Shown here in pieces: positions 36,434 to 47,000 of a stretch of 51,460 nucleotides of DNA; position 1 is the stretch's first letter, and each line of letters opens with the position of its first letter. Under the pieces are notes generated by a model that ran no database searches, had not been told where the DNA came from, and saw only the letters and a program-made list of their open reading frames with translations. Origin of the DNA: CAYZSU01 sp964480565 (GTDB lineage: Bacteria; UBA10199; 2-02-FULL-44-16; JAAZCA01); contig CAYZSU010000007.1 in assembly GCA_964480565.1 (NCBI GenBank), positions 1 through 51,460 on the forward strand, read 5' to 3'. Both the position numbers and the translations under genes were made by a program.

Positions 36434-36915
36434 AAGCTATTCCGTATCCACGCCGAAGTTTGCATCGCCATACTGGGATCTGCTTTATCAATAGTACATC
36501 GAATGATCGCAATTTCAGATATGGCACTGGCTGTTGCACCACTTGACGTTAAGTAAGTAAATGTCACATCATTTAAGTTCTCCAACAATGTAACACTGTT
36601 TAAAGTGAGCGTTCCACTGCTAAATGCAAAACTGACACCTTGATCATCAATATCACTATACTGCAATTGAGTAGATGACCATAATGTCATCGTCGTATTG
36701 GATTTCATTTCCCGCACCTCTTTCACAAATCGATTTAACGCATATTTCATTTCCATTTGTGAACTACGCCTGATCCTCATTGTAAACCAACTATCAAGTT
36801 GCATAAATAAAAGCACGGATGCAGATGCAATTGCCGCAACAATTACAATGCTTATTATCGCTTCTACCAGTGTAAATCCCTTCACTGAGCGAGTATATTT
36901 TTTATAATTATACAT
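36430..36915 (-). CDS. Minor pseudopilin, PilW/GspJ-like
   Basis: The protein has 161 residues. The prepilin site is VKG then FTLVEAIISIVIVAAIASAS, with Glu+5. The C-terminal domain is beta-rich. It overlaps the PilX-like start by 4 bases and the PilV-like gene by 8 bases, so all are co-translated. Confidence 0.82.
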   Translation of the reverse strand: MYNYKKYTRSVKGFTLVEAIISIVIVAAIASASVLLFMQLDSWFTMRIRRSSQMEMKYALNRFVKEVREMKSNTTMTLWSSTQLQYSDIDDQGVSFAFSSGTLTLNSVTLLENLNDVTFTYLTSSGATASAISEIAIIRCTIDKADPSMAMQTSAWIRNSL

Positions 36916-37294
36916 CTGTTTTTAACCCCATGAGTGAATACGTGCTTGGCCAACCCGTGCGTGTAATTGTAATCGTTACACGCTTATAATCCGTTGCAGA
37001 TATAGACACGCTTGTTAAATCAGCACTCTCTACATAATCCACCGTTACTTCATACGTGTAATCGCTTAAACTACCTGAAAAAACCGTTTGGCTGACAGCA
37101 CTTATTTGACTAAAATCCTTTACCAATGTTTCTTCCATCATCTGCCTAGACAATAATGTTGCGGTGGTCATTACCTCAGCTTCCACAGAGTCCCTTGCCG
37201 CGGAGCTAAGAAGCACACTTAATCCCAGAAAAACTGCGGATAATAGCGCAATTCCTAAAACTGTTTCTATGATTGTAAACCCGTGTTGTTTCAT
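36908..37294 (-). CDS. Minor pseudopilin, PilV/GspI-like
   Basis: The protein has 128 residues. The prepilin site is QHG then FTIIETVLGIALLSAVFLGL, with Glu+5. The short beta domain is of GspI/PilV size. It overlaps the upstream gene by 4 bases. Confidence 0.8.
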   Translation of the reverse strand: MKQHGFTIIETVLGIALLSAVFLGLSVLLSSAARDSVEAEVMTTATLLSRQMMEETLVKDFSQISAVSQTVFSGSLSDYTYEVTVDYVESADLTSVSISATDYKRVTITITRTGWPSTYSLMGLKTDV

Positions 37295-37812
37295 TGTATT
37301 TTCAATGCTCCTGTAATGGGTTGAACCGTCACTAATTTATTTTTACTACCACTTGCCAACACAATATTACCTACTGCAGATAATGTCAGACCATTATAAT
37401 CCAAATAGGGCACGCCATCTGGATTAAACTCCAATTTATTACCACCATCGAATGTCACTGATGTCATGCTCACACCAGAAAACTCACTTTGAATCAATAT
37501 GGATAAGCTGTTCTGAGGATTTGATGGATCTGAAATAATCGTATCAGTGGACCCATCCGTGCTATACACCTGATATTGATCCGTGGGTGTGGCAGCAAAT
37601 GTAATTCCATACCATATATTATATGTCATTGCCATTTCCCTAGCCAAACGAATATCAGATATTAATTTAGCAGCAGCAGAATCCAAACGAAATGTAGCCG
37701 CACTATTTTGCACAGCAGTGGTGCCAATTACAGCCAATGCGCTAACAATGGCCATCACCAATACCATTTCAATCAATGTAAACCCATGTGAGTATTTATT
37801 TATGCATGTCAT
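37291..37812 (-). CDS. Minor pseudopilin, FimT/GspH-like
   Basis: The protein has 173 residues. The prepilin site is SHG then FTLIEMVLVMAIVSALAVIG, with Glu+5. AAAKLISDIRLAREMAMTYN is typical of the GspH/FimT helix. It is first of four overlapping minor pilin genes. The ~290-base gap upstream, to the HDOD gene, probably holds their promoter; I see no clear motif there. Confidence 0.85.
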   Translation of the reverse strand: MTCINKYSHGFTLIEMVLVMAIVSALAVIGTTAVQNSAATFRLDSAAAKLISDIRLAREMAMTYNIWYGITFAATPTDQYQVYSTDGSTDTIISDPSNPQNSLSILIQSEFSGVSMTSVTFDGGNKLEFNPDGVPYLDYNGLTLSAVGNIVLASGSKNKLVTVQPITGALKIQ

Positions 37813-38100
37813 GTATGCCTCAAGTCCCCCAAAACAGTCCCATTATATCACTATCTAATTACGAATAGCTATATTCTTAATATCATATTTGTAAAAAAAA
37901 TATGACTGCAAAGAACATTTTATTATTACTTTTCAACAAGTTATACAAAACAGACTGGGTGTAAAATACCATGATTTAATCAAAATATCACAATAAAATT
38001 AGGCTCATTTTTTTAATAATGAAACATTCCATAATATAGACTTTTCAGAGAATATTCAAAAATACCACGGATGGGCTATCAAAGATATTGCAAAAAAACA

Positions 38101-38985
38101 TTATCCAATAGTACTGGAATCTAAAATAGCATTCTTCACATGATAAAAATCATTTTCCAATAATCGCATAATCGGTCCAATATAACTCGGAGATAATTGA
38201 ATACGATCACACGCAGCTTGTGATAGCTGCGGAATTACCGTATCTCCTGAATAGCCAAGTTCCAAAGCAATGGCTAAACAATTGGCCACGTGCACAATAG
38301 TCGTTGGAATCATAGAGTCAAACTTCGCCACCTTAATAGGCTCATGATGATAAGCCATTGCACATCCCAAAAATTCCGGCAAATCCCATTTTTTAGCAAG
38401 TGCATATCCAAGCTCATTATGTGTCACATCAAAAAACTTATCTTCTGCGACAACCATACTGATATCCTGCTCTTTTGCATATGTAATTGCGGCCTTAAAT
38501 TCATCTGCAAAATACGCATACATCAACAACCGCCCCATGTCATGAATCAGTCCACTGACAAATGCAGTTTCTGGAGCAGCGTAATTGATTTTTTCTGCAA
38601 TAATTTTACTGCCTTGCGCCACTGCAATGGAATGCTCCCAATAGGATAACATTGAAAAAGGACTATCCGGGTCATCCTTTTCAGGGAAAATCCCCATCAA
38701 TGCAACGGATAGTACAAAATCATGAATCACATTAAATCCAAGCATTGAAATAGATTGTGTAATCGATTTAACTTCTTTTCGAAGTGCATAATAGGCAGAA
38801 TTTGCAAGCCGCAATACTTGCACAGCAATACCTTGATCCGTTAAAATAATCTCACCCAATTTTGAGGCTGTCATGCGTGGGTCTGCAACCGCATCCTTCA
38901 CATGCATATATACATCCGGCAATGTCGGCAATTTTGGAATATCATTTAGGAGTTTCTCAGCCTTTAATAGATTTGCATCTTTCAT
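38101..38985 (-). CDS. HDOD domain signalling protein
   Basis: The protein has 294 residues, an almost pure HDOD domain: IPKLPTLPDVYMHVKDAVAD then LTDQGIAVQVLRLANSAYYA and FVSGLIHDMGRLLMY ... AYHHEP. HDOD proteins are non-enzymatic relatives of HD phosphohydrolases, often tied to motility or second-messenger control. The start overlaps the stop of the small upstream gene by 4 bases. Its place among pilus genes suggests it regulates the pilus; this is inference. Confidence 0.9.
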   Translation of the reverse strand: MKDANLLKAEKLLNDIPKLPTLPDVYMHVKDAVADPRMTASKLGEIILTDQGIAVQVLRLANSAYYALRKEVKSITQSISMLGFNVIHDFVLSVALMGIFPEKDDPDSPFSMLSYWEHSIAVAQGSKIIAEKINYAAPETAFVSGLIHDMGRLLMYAYFADEFKAAITYAKEQDISMVVAEDKFFDVTHNELGYALAKKWDLPEFLGCAMAYHHEPIKVAKFDSMIPTTIVHVANCLAIALELGYSGDTVIPQLSQAACDRIQLSPSYIGPIMRLLENDFYHVKNAILDSSTIG

Positions 38986-39167
38986 ACATCACTCTCATCT
39001 GAACTAGATAACATTTGCATACGTAATTTTTGAATGAGAAATTTTTTTATTTCCTGCGTGTATTCATTATCCGTATTAAATCGAAGACGCTCTTCAATAC
39101 GAGATATATCTATATCTGATTCAATGTCCACATCAAGCGGATCAATTATTTTTTTATCGTCTGTCAT
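38982..39167 (-). CDS. Small acidic protein between gspF and HDOD genes
   Basis: The protein has 61 residues (start MTDDKKIIDPLDVDIESDID, helical middle, end SSSDESDV). It overlaps the HDOD gene by 4 bases and starts 12 bases after the gspF stop, so it is tightly placed in the operon. There is no known family. It could be an adaptor for the HDOD protein or the ATPase. Confidence 0.6.
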   Translation of the reverse strand: MTDDKKIIDPLDVDIESDIDISRIEERLRFNTDNEYTQEIKKFLIQKLRMQMLSSSDESDV

Positions 39168-39179
39168 ATGTCACCTCTT

Positions 39180-40388
39180 CTATTTATTAACCACCGATGA
39201 TAAATTCCAAATGGGTAAAAATATAGCCAATGCCAACAAACCCACAAATGAAAAAATAAATACCAACATAATGGGCTCCAACATTGTGGTTAAATTCTTA
39301 ATACTGTGTTTGACCTCAGAATCAAAATGTTCGGCAATTGTGGATAACATCTCGTCCAAGGCACCGGATCGTTCGCCAACTCCTGCAGTTTCGACAACTA
39401 CGGGTGGAAAATAACTTTGCCTGCCAAGCCCCTCTGATAAGGTGGCTCCCATCTGAATATCTTCCCGTACATGAAGTACTTGCTTAGAAAATGCCGCATT
39501 GTCAATCACTCGGGAAACTACTTCCAAACTCTTTGGCATTGGCATACCACTTCGATATAGTGCAGACAATATATGACCGAATCTTGCATTAGCCACTTTC
39601 ATATTTAATTGCCCAAATACAGGCATTGTCATTCGAATTTTATCGATTTTTAACTTACCTGTATTGGTATTATAATACCGGCGATACAAATAATATATCC
39701 CTGCAATCGATGAAAATAATATATACCAATAATATACGAAAAAGTTGCTAATCCATGTAAGAATACGCGTTGGCAATGGCAGCTCCGCATTAAATCCTGA
39801 ATAAAAACTGGTAAACCCTGGCACCACAAATATCATCAGCACTGTCACTGCTAAGAATAAAACCACCATTACAATTTTTGGGTATAATGTTGCACCTTTA
39901 ATCCCTCGTTTTATCTCAAATTCTTTTTCCTGAAGATCGGAAAGTTGCAATAGAACTTCTTCTAAAATACCCGCTTCCTCACCTGCAGATAGCATGGCCA
40001 CATAAAGTTCATTAAACACTTTTGGATGACGACTAAATGCCTGCGCAAGCGTTGCACCAGCAGCAATATCACATTTAACACGCTCCAATGCATTTTCAAA
40101 AAATTTATTTTTTGTTTGCTTGATCATGGTATCCATAATCGAATCAATGCTTACACCTGCTTTAAACAATGTGTAGAATTGTCGCGTAAAGATCATTATT
40201 TCCTGATCTTTCACACCATCGAACATATTTTGTAATGATTGCATTCCAATACGCGACTCACTCACATCAATTGGCACCATGCCCTCATGAAACAATGCTT
40301 CTTTAAGCTCTAAAGCAGAATTAGCTTGAATTTGCCCAACAATCAGCTTTCCTTCTTTATTACGTGCCTTATATGTAAACATTGGCAT
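39180..40388 (-). CDS. Type II secretion/type IV pilus inner-membrane platform protein (GspF/PilC)
   Basis: The protein has 402 residues with two cytoplasmic T2SSF domains, each followed by membrane helices (ATLYPKIVMVVLFLAVTVLM and LEPIMLVFIFSFVGLLALAI). The starting YKARNKEGKLIVGQIQA is typical. It couples the ATPase to the pseudopilus. The start is 18 bases after the ATPase stop. Confidence 0.94.
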   Translation of the reverse strand: MPMFTYKARNKEGKLIVGQIQANSALELKEALFHEGMVPIDVSESRIGMQSLQNMFDGVKDQEIMIFTRQFYTLFKAGVSIDSIMDTMIKQTKNKFFENALERVKCDIAAGATLAQAFSRHPKVFNELYVAMLSAGEEAGILEEVLLQLSDLQEKEFEIKRGIKGATLYPKIVMVVLFLAVTVLMIFVVPGFTSFYSGFNAELPLPTRILTWISNFFVYYWYILFSSIAGIYYLYRRYYNTNTGKLKIDKIRMTMPVFGQLNMKVANARFGHILSALYRSGMPMPKSLEVVSRVIDNAAFSKQVLHVREDIQMGATLSEGLGRQSYFPPVVVETAGVGERSGALDEMLSTIAEHFDSEVKHSIKNLTTMLEPIMLVFIFSFVGLLALAIFLPIWNLSSVVNK

Positions 40389-40406
40389 TTAAATCATCCT
40401 TTTTTT

Positions 40407-42095
40407 TTATGATGTAGTCACTCGCAATACTTCATCAACAGTTGTTACACCTTCGCGAATTCTCAAAACCCCCTTATCACGCATATCTAAAAACCCTTTT
40501 TCACGCGCATGATTGTTCATTTTATATTCAGACTCTTCTTTTAAAATCATCTGACGCAAGGTATCATCAATTTCAACAATTTGAAACAAACCCATTCGGC
40601 CTAAATATCCGCTCATACGGCATTTTTTACACCCGCTGCCTTTGTAAGTAGTTATATTTTTATCCAGCCCCAGAGAAATGAGCTTATTTTCCTCTACGCT
40701 GACTTCTATCTTACAATGTGGACAAATACGCCGAACAAGTCGTTGGGACATTAACCCCACAACTGATGTCGCAATCATAAAGGGTTCAATCGATAAATCT
40801 GTCAATCGCGATACTGCACCAAGCGCAGTATTGGTATGAATGGTTGAAAATACCAGATGGCCTGTAATAGCTGCGCGTACTGCGATATCTGCTGTTTCGC
40901 CATCGCGAATTTCACCAATCATAATGATATCTGGATCCTGACGTAAAATAGAGCGCATGGCAGACAAGAAAGTCATACCTGCCTTTGTATTTACCTGAGC
41001 CTGATTAACACCCACAATTTCATTTTCAATAGGATCTTCAATAGATACAATATTATTAGCTTGGGAATTCAACTTTTGAAGCGCTGCATATAATGTCGTT
41101 GTTTTTCCTGACCCGGTGGGCCCAGTTACTAAAAAAATACCATGCGGATGTGAAATAATACGTTCAAATATTGCACGCTCATCGGCATTAAAACCCAAAG
41201 AACTAATATCATACACTTGATCCCTGGATAATAATCGCATCACCACTTTTTCACCGTACATGGCAGGATAGGTTGAAATACGCAAATCAATTTGACGTCC
41301 ATTGATCTTCATTCGAACACGACCATCCTGCGGCACCCGGCGTTCGGCAATATCCATGCCGCCCATAATCTTAATACGTGTAACAATAGGCACATGCGTA
41401 TGTTTGGGTAAAATAATGCGTTCTTCCAATATACCATCAATGCGACTTCTCACTTTCACAGAATTTTCCATGGGCTCAATATGAATATCACTGGCCTTTT
41501 CTTTGGCAGCCACACTGATAATACGATTTACTTCCGCAACCGTTTTCGCTCCAGAAGCCAGTTCTTTTAGGCTATCTGCAACATCTTCCGAAGACTCCCC
41601 TCCATAGGGAATCACCTGCACATCATCACCAACCATATCATTATCATCAATAATTCGATAGTTTTCATAAATCGCGTGATCAATTTCATGAGCAGATGCA
41701 AGCATGGGCTGCACGCGTGTTTTTAATGAAGATCGAATTTCATCCAATGCAAATACATCCAACGGATCTGCCATGGCAATGGTCAATACATCATCAATTT
41801 TAAATACAGGCATAAAATGATATTGTTTGGCCAGTGTAATCGGTACAAATTTAGCCGCATCTGGATCAATGGTATAATCTTTTAATGAAATAAACGGGAT
41901 ATGAAGCCGATCGCTCAAAAATAAAAAAACATCATCCTCTTTTAAAAACCCTTTTTTAATCAGCAATTGACCTAAATCACCGCCAAGATTTTTTTGTGTT
42001 TCCAAGACAACAGCCAATTGATCGTCACTAATCAATCCTGCATTGACGAGTTCTTGACCCAAATTATCCAAATACTTTAATGTACTATCACCCAT
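40407..42095 (-). CDS. Pilus/type II assembly ATPase (GspE/PilB family) with MshEN domain
   Basis: The protein has 562 residues. The N-terminal ~150 form an MshEN-like region with two repeats (LGQELVNAGLISDDQLAVVL and LGQLLIKKGFLKEDDVFLFL) that may bind cyclic di-GMP. Walker A reads VTGPTGSGKTTTLYA. The Asp box and Walker B follow (DPDIIMIGEIRDGETADIAV), then FSTIHTNTALGAVSRL. A zinc site CPHC ... CKKC lies near 455-480. GGAGG precedes the ATG. Confidence 0.95.
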   Translation of the reverse strand: MGDSTLKYLDNLGQELVNAGLISDDQLAVVLETQKNLGGDLGQLLIKKGFLKEDDVFLFLSDRLHIPFISLKDYTIDPDAAKFVPITLAKQYHFMPVFKIDDVLTIAMADPLDVFALDEIRSSLKTRVQPMLASAHEIDHAIYENYRIIDDNDMVGDDVQVIPYGGESSEDVADSLKELASGAKTVAEVNRIISVAAKEKASDIHIEPMENSVKVRSRIDGILEERIILPKHTHVPIVTRIKIMGGMDIAERRVPQDGRVRMKINGRQIDLRISTYPAMYGEKVVMRLLSRDQVYDISSLGFNADERAIFERIISHPHGIFLVTGPTGSGKTTTLYAALQKLNSQANNIVSIEDPIENEIVGVNQAQVNTKAGMTFLSAMRSILRQDPDIIMIGEIRDGETADIAVRAAITGHLVFSTIHTNTALGAVSRLTDLSIEPFMIATSVVGLMSQRLVRRICPHCKIEVSVEENKLISLGLDKNITTYKGSGCKKCRMSGYLGRMGLFQIVEIDDTLRQMILKEESEYKMNNHAREKGFLDMRDKGVLRIREGVTTVDEVLRVTTS

Positions 42096-42234
42096 TCACT
42101 GCCTCCACTGCATATAATACATGATGCTCAATTATGATTATGTTCTGATTAGTCGCAAGCACGCCCACACTGTATTGATCTAAATCTTACCACCCTTTTG
42201 TGATTTTGCAATCACTAATAGAATAGTAGTGAAG
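42096..42234. other. Upstream region of the pilus ATPase gene
   Basis: On the minus strand there is a possible promoter (TTGCGA, 16 bases, CATAAT) but nothing strong. The IS3-family element begins at about 42235. Confidence 0.3.
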
Positions 42235-42298
42235 TGGTATAGAAAAAGTAGACCTGCCGGGACGGGACATATAGAAATCGTTCCAGGAGGAAAAAATA

Positions 42299-42610
42299 AT
42301 GCTACAAAAGAAACGCCGTCAGTATAATAAGGAATTTAAAGAAAGTGCGGTAAAACTTGTAATTGAACAAAACTATAAGATATCAGAGGCTTCCAGAAAT
42401 TTGGATATACCCAAAAGTGCCCTGTCTCGTTGGGTCATTGCCGCTCGTGGCGATAATCAATCACCTGAATCAGCGGATATAGAAAAGTTACAATTAGAGT
42501 TGAAACAATCCTGCAAAGAAGCCACACGATTACGTATGGAGCGAGATATATTAAAAAAGGCCTTAGGCCCTTCTTTGCCAACGATTCGAACTAAGATATC
42601 AATTTATTGA
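42299..42610 (+). CDS. IS3-family transposase OrfA
   Basis: The protein has 103 residues with a helix-turn-helix (YNKEFKESAVKLVIEQNYKI then SEASRNLDIPKSALSRWV) and a leucine-zipper-like helix ending LRMERDILKKAL. After KKAL the frame ends abnormally (GPSLPTIRTKISIY). The -1 frame reads PFFANDSN then stop, close to the usual OrfA end, so a one-base insertion near 42565 is likely. GGAGG precedes the ATG. Confidence 0.88.
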   Translation: MLQKKRRQYNKEFKESAVKLVIEQNYKISEASRNLDIPKSALSRWVIAARGDNQSPESADIEKLQLELKQSCKEATRLRMERDILKKALGPSLPTIRTKISIY

Positions 42611-43476
42611 TAAGTTAAAGAAGGCGTATCCAGTAATTGTATTATGTCGAGTAATGCAGGTGAGTCGTAGTGGGTATTATAAATGGCGAACTAAACGTCC
42701 GAGTAATCGTGATAACGAGCGCAAACAAATGATAAAAAAAGTTCAAGACATAAGTAAATTAAGTCGATCGAACTATGGCAGTCGTCGAATAAGCGAATCA
42801 TTACGCGATATGGGGTATCGCTGTGGCCGCTATAAAGCACGCACATTGATGGGTTTAGCGAATGTTGTCGCGAAACAACGTCGTCGACATAAATCAACCA
42901 CTCAAAGCAATCATACGCGTATAGTATCATCCAACATGCTAAATCGTAAATTTAGCGTATTGGCCCCCAATACAGCTTGGGTGGGCGATATAACCTATAT
43001 TCGGACACTGACAGGTTGGTTGTATTTGGCAGTAGTGATCGATTTATTTTCCCGCCGAGAAAGTTGGCTGGTCAATGAGCACTCAGATGCATTCTAAGTT
43101 GGTCGTGGATGCCTTACAGATGGCAATCGATCGCCGCCAGCCAAGAGGGAATGTATTATTTCATTCAGATCGTGGAAGTCAGTATTGCAGCACTGAGTAC
43201 CGTAACGTATTGGTATGTAATAATATATATAGTAGTATGAGTCGGAAAGGAAATTGCTGGGATAATGCAGTATCTGAGAGTTTTTTTGGTACACTAAAAA
43301 ATGAGCAAGTATCTTGGCAGAAATATTCAAATCAAGACATAGCGAGGTTAGATATTATCGACTATATTGAGATGTTTTATAATAGCCATCGACTTCATTC
43401 TACTTTGGGATATATGAATCCTATTGAATTTGAAAATCAGTGGTACAAAAACAATGCAACTAAATGTGTTGCTTAA
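42588..43476 (+). pseudogene. IS3-family transposase OrfB, frameshifted
   Basis: The frame begins ELRYQFIDKLKKAYPVIVLC and continues RVMQVSRSGYYKW. The first DDE aspartate is in WVGDITYI. Near 43058-43066 an extra base breaks the frame (RRE-SW instead of RRxVGWSMSTQMHSK); the remaining frame carries FHSDRGSQY and NAVSESFFGTLKNE, the second Asp and the Glu. Restoring one base would give an intact DDE transposase. Confidence 0.88.
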
Positions 43477-43490
43477 CTTTATGTCTATTT

Positions 43491-44009
43491 TTACTTGACC
43501 AGGTCATACTTTATCCGGTGATTTAAAATACACTGATATTCTTCTTGAACTGAAAGGTTCTGATGGCATTTTATAATATCTAGAATATATTCATAATCAT
43601 CATCTTCAAGAAAATTAGAAAGATATAACTGCTTTAATAAACTAGCACCATATATTTGAATATCTTCATCAGAATCATTCAAAAATTCAGGAACCCACTT
43701 GAGTACATATTGATCAGAAATTGCACGAAGCAATTCTATTGCAGCACGGCGACGATCAATGCATTCCCTGTCATCTTTAAAAATATTATAACAATATTCC
43801 ATACCCGACCTAGAGCGAAGAAGAATCAGCACTTGCCTCGCTAATTCAGCTCCTTTTTCAAATGATATATAATGTTCTATCGCATCAATGATTGCATCTG
43901 CACCCAATATACTAGACATTGCTTTTCTTGCAGTATCTGTACTGTATATATTTGAATCACAACATCCCAATTCTTTTGCCAGTAAATTCCAATCAATGTT
44001 CATATTCAT
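43491..44009 (-). CDS. HEAT-repeat-like protein with 3' end replaced by IS
   Basis: The protein has 172 residues with helical repeats (YISFEKGAELARQVLILLRS; DRRRAAIELLRAISDQYVLK; DEDIQIYGASLLKQLYLSNF) resembling HEAT/armadillo. The last codons (DLVK then stop) lie inside the right terminal repeat of the IS3-family element, so the natural C-terminus is lost. It starts directly after the stop of the kinase-ATPase gene (TGA then ATG) and belongs to that cassette. Confidence 0.7.
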   Translation of the reverse strand: MNMNIDWNLLAKELGCCDSNIYSTDTARKAMSSILGADAIIDAIEHYISFEKGAELARQVLILLRSRSGMEYCYNIFKDDRECIDRRRAAIELLRAISDQYVLKWVPEFLNDSDEDIQIYGASLLKQLYLSNFLEDDDYEYILDIIKCHQNLSVQEEYQCILNHRIKYDLVK

Positions 44010-47000
44010 TCACACCCTCCATTTAGTCTGAGTAGAAAGCCTTGCCTTTAAATCATCCACCTCATCTTCCAATTCGGAAAAACCTATTGCTAAACGCGCT
44101 AATTCATCGACAAAGACCTCAACATTATCTGTTTGCTTGCATGCCATTGCAATGTCTATACGGATTTTCTTTATACGAAATCGATATGGCCTGGCAATAT
44201 TAATTGATAATCCAATTAATAATTCTTCTGACTTACCAAGGTACTGCAATGCATTTTTAAAATCATTTTGATAATAATACGATTCCCCTAACCCCTCATA
44301 TGCAGAGACAAATGATTGCTGCCCAATGCTATATTCAATTGCACTCGAAAAATAAAGAATAGCCTGATCCCATTGTTGCAATTCCTTATAGCAATGTCCC
44401 ATTTGCACCCATAATCGTGCCATTTGAATTTCATGATTGGCATTGTTATTTAAATAAACATACCCTGCCATAACATACTGACTATGCGTTAATGCCATTA
44501 TATAATCATCCATCGCATAGTAAATTGCCGCCAATTCCCGATGTGATTGGATTCGCCACTTGGCACCTATTTTTGATTCACATGACAACGTTAATGCACG
44601 TTTCGCACAGTGCATGGCATCATCATATTTCTGTGTCAGCCGATAAGCATCGGCAAGAGCAAGCAATGTTGCAATAAGCGATAAACAGTTTGGGTTAACT
44701 TCAATTCGAGATAATTTTTGAAGCAAATAATCCCTTGCTGATTCAAAACTACCCATTGCACTAAATACTAATCCTAAATCATTATTTGTAACACGCAATC
44801 GATTGATTGAAGGCAATCTCTCTTCCAAAGAGATACTCCGCATATACCCCTTTTTTGCGATATTTAAATATTTGGATGCTAACTTTTCACCATCAAAAGA
44901 TTTATTATATGCTATTCGCGCCTTTAAGTTGAGCAAACACATATAAAGTGCATTCTTTTTATTATTTTTTAGCAAATAAATTGCTTTTTTCCACAAACGC
45001 TCTGCATCTATATACTTCTTTTCATTTGTATATACTGGAATAATGCTCATATACAATCGAACCAAAATCATAGGGAAAGAATTACAGCAACTCGTACATA
45101 TATCATTTAATGAGTTAAATAAATCTATCGCAGCCCTATATTCCCCACACACATGAAACGCATCAATTAAAAGACTACTTATATATAATCGAAGTTTATG
45201 TTTTTTTTCACCTATACGAGAAAATGCATCGCTAAATAGATCTTTAGCAAGCAATGGATTACCTGCATCAAACAACTGTCTTCCAAGCTTAATTAAATTT
45301 TTCACCCCTTGCCATACATCACTTCCATATCCAATATGAAGCAATTGCAACTGCCCTCGCAATGGAATATAGCCTGCCAATCGATCATGCCACTGGCATC
45401 GTTTTTCAGAAGAAAGATTGGCATAGATATGAGTTGAAAGATGCTCATCTGAAAAAGAATATCGACCGGTTTGATTATCAAATCGCAAAATATCCTGTTC
45501 CTGTAATCCCATTAACATTAACCCCAACATGGAGTGATCAATAAAATAAGATAAATCTGAAAATGTAACAGTACATGACAATTGTTTACATTGCCATACA
45601 GACAAAAAATCCAATATATTGCGCTCGTCTTCAGAGATGGAGGTATAGGTCAACTGCCACCGTTGTGAAGTAGACGTTGGAACAGTCTGAATATCCATAT
45701 GATCCAAATCAATTAAGGAGCCATCCAATGCAAATAACGAAGATCCCACATTCAATCCGCTGACAACATCTACAATTTCAGCAGGATTTCCTTTTGTCAT
45801 ACGATAAATTTTTTCAACTAAAGCATCGGATACAGAATTGCCAGTAAATGCGGGCATTTTGCCTAAATAAGATTTAATTAATTTCTGTGAAAAATTACTG
45901 AGCTCAATCGTATCATGATGCCCTTCTAAAAACATACTTACACTCAGCGGATCATTCGTATCAACATACGTAACAAACAATAATAATGATGGCAATTTGG
46001 CCAGGATACCTACCTGCTGTTGTTTCCTATTAATAATTGACACACATTGTTTTAAACACTCAATTACTTGTGCTTGCGCAAAGGGACTGCATGTGGATAG
46101 TTCATGAAAATTATCAATCAATATAATGATACCATGCGTATTGGAAATGATCGTTGTCATAATTTTTTCAATTGATTCAGAAATATGCGTTTCATCCATT
46201 GGAAACGATAATCGAATAGTCGCCCATAATTCCAAATGCATCATTGCTTTATGCGCAATATAATTTAACAGATGTGTTTTTCCTGTCCCAGAATTTCCTT
46301 TTATAATATATGACTTGGATAATGCAGACCTATCTTGAATAGAAGTAGCAATATCTTGCAATACATCTTCATGCCCAACAACGACATGCTGTGCAGCCAC
46401 AAAATAATTCGATTTTGTCCCTATGAAGGCATCGGGTTGATGGGTCAATATTGCATTAATCACTGACCGGGCATTATTGTAAAATCGCTTATCCGGATAT
46501 TTCTCCAACAATCGTAAAATAATAATATCTAAATAAGCAGGTACCTTATTTGAATGCGCATATGACGGTGCACGCGGCAATCTTTCTTTTTCAATGATTG
46601 CACGAATTTTTCTAAAATCTTTCTCGCTTTTTTTGCGATAAAACGGTGGTCTTCCCCATGTCAGACAATAATAAAACAATACAGCCACTGAAAATAAATC
46701 CGCTCGCGCATCCACCTGATCTTTCCAACCCAAAGCAATTTCAGGCGATATATATGATCCACTGCCACAAAAATTACCATTATAATCACTTGGAATTGTT
46801 GAAATACCAAAATCAATAATTTTTACTTTTTCCTGTCCACCATCATCGCATAAAAGCACATTTTCAGATTTAATATCTAAATGAAGCAATCGATTGCGAT
46901 GAATAAAATCCAAGCCTTCCAGTACCTGAATAAAATACGGAATCATATCCAGCGGATCTTTTTTCTTCATTGAATCAACAAAAGGCGCACCTTGAATTAA

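Larger units (their letters stand above)
42235..43501 (+). mobile_element. IS3-family insertion sequence, decayed (~1.27 kb)
   Basis: It has imperfect terminal repeats: TGGTATAGAAAAAGTAGAC at the left (from 42235) against TGGTCAAGTAAAAATAGAC read inward from 43501. It carries orfA and orfB, both with frameshifts. I see no convincing target duplication. The right end supplies the last codons and stop of the neighbouring HEAT-like gene. Confidence 0.85.

Noticed and set aside
42225..43510. Target-site duplication of the IS3-family element
   Set aside because: Flanks (GAAG at left, GGTC at right) do not match.
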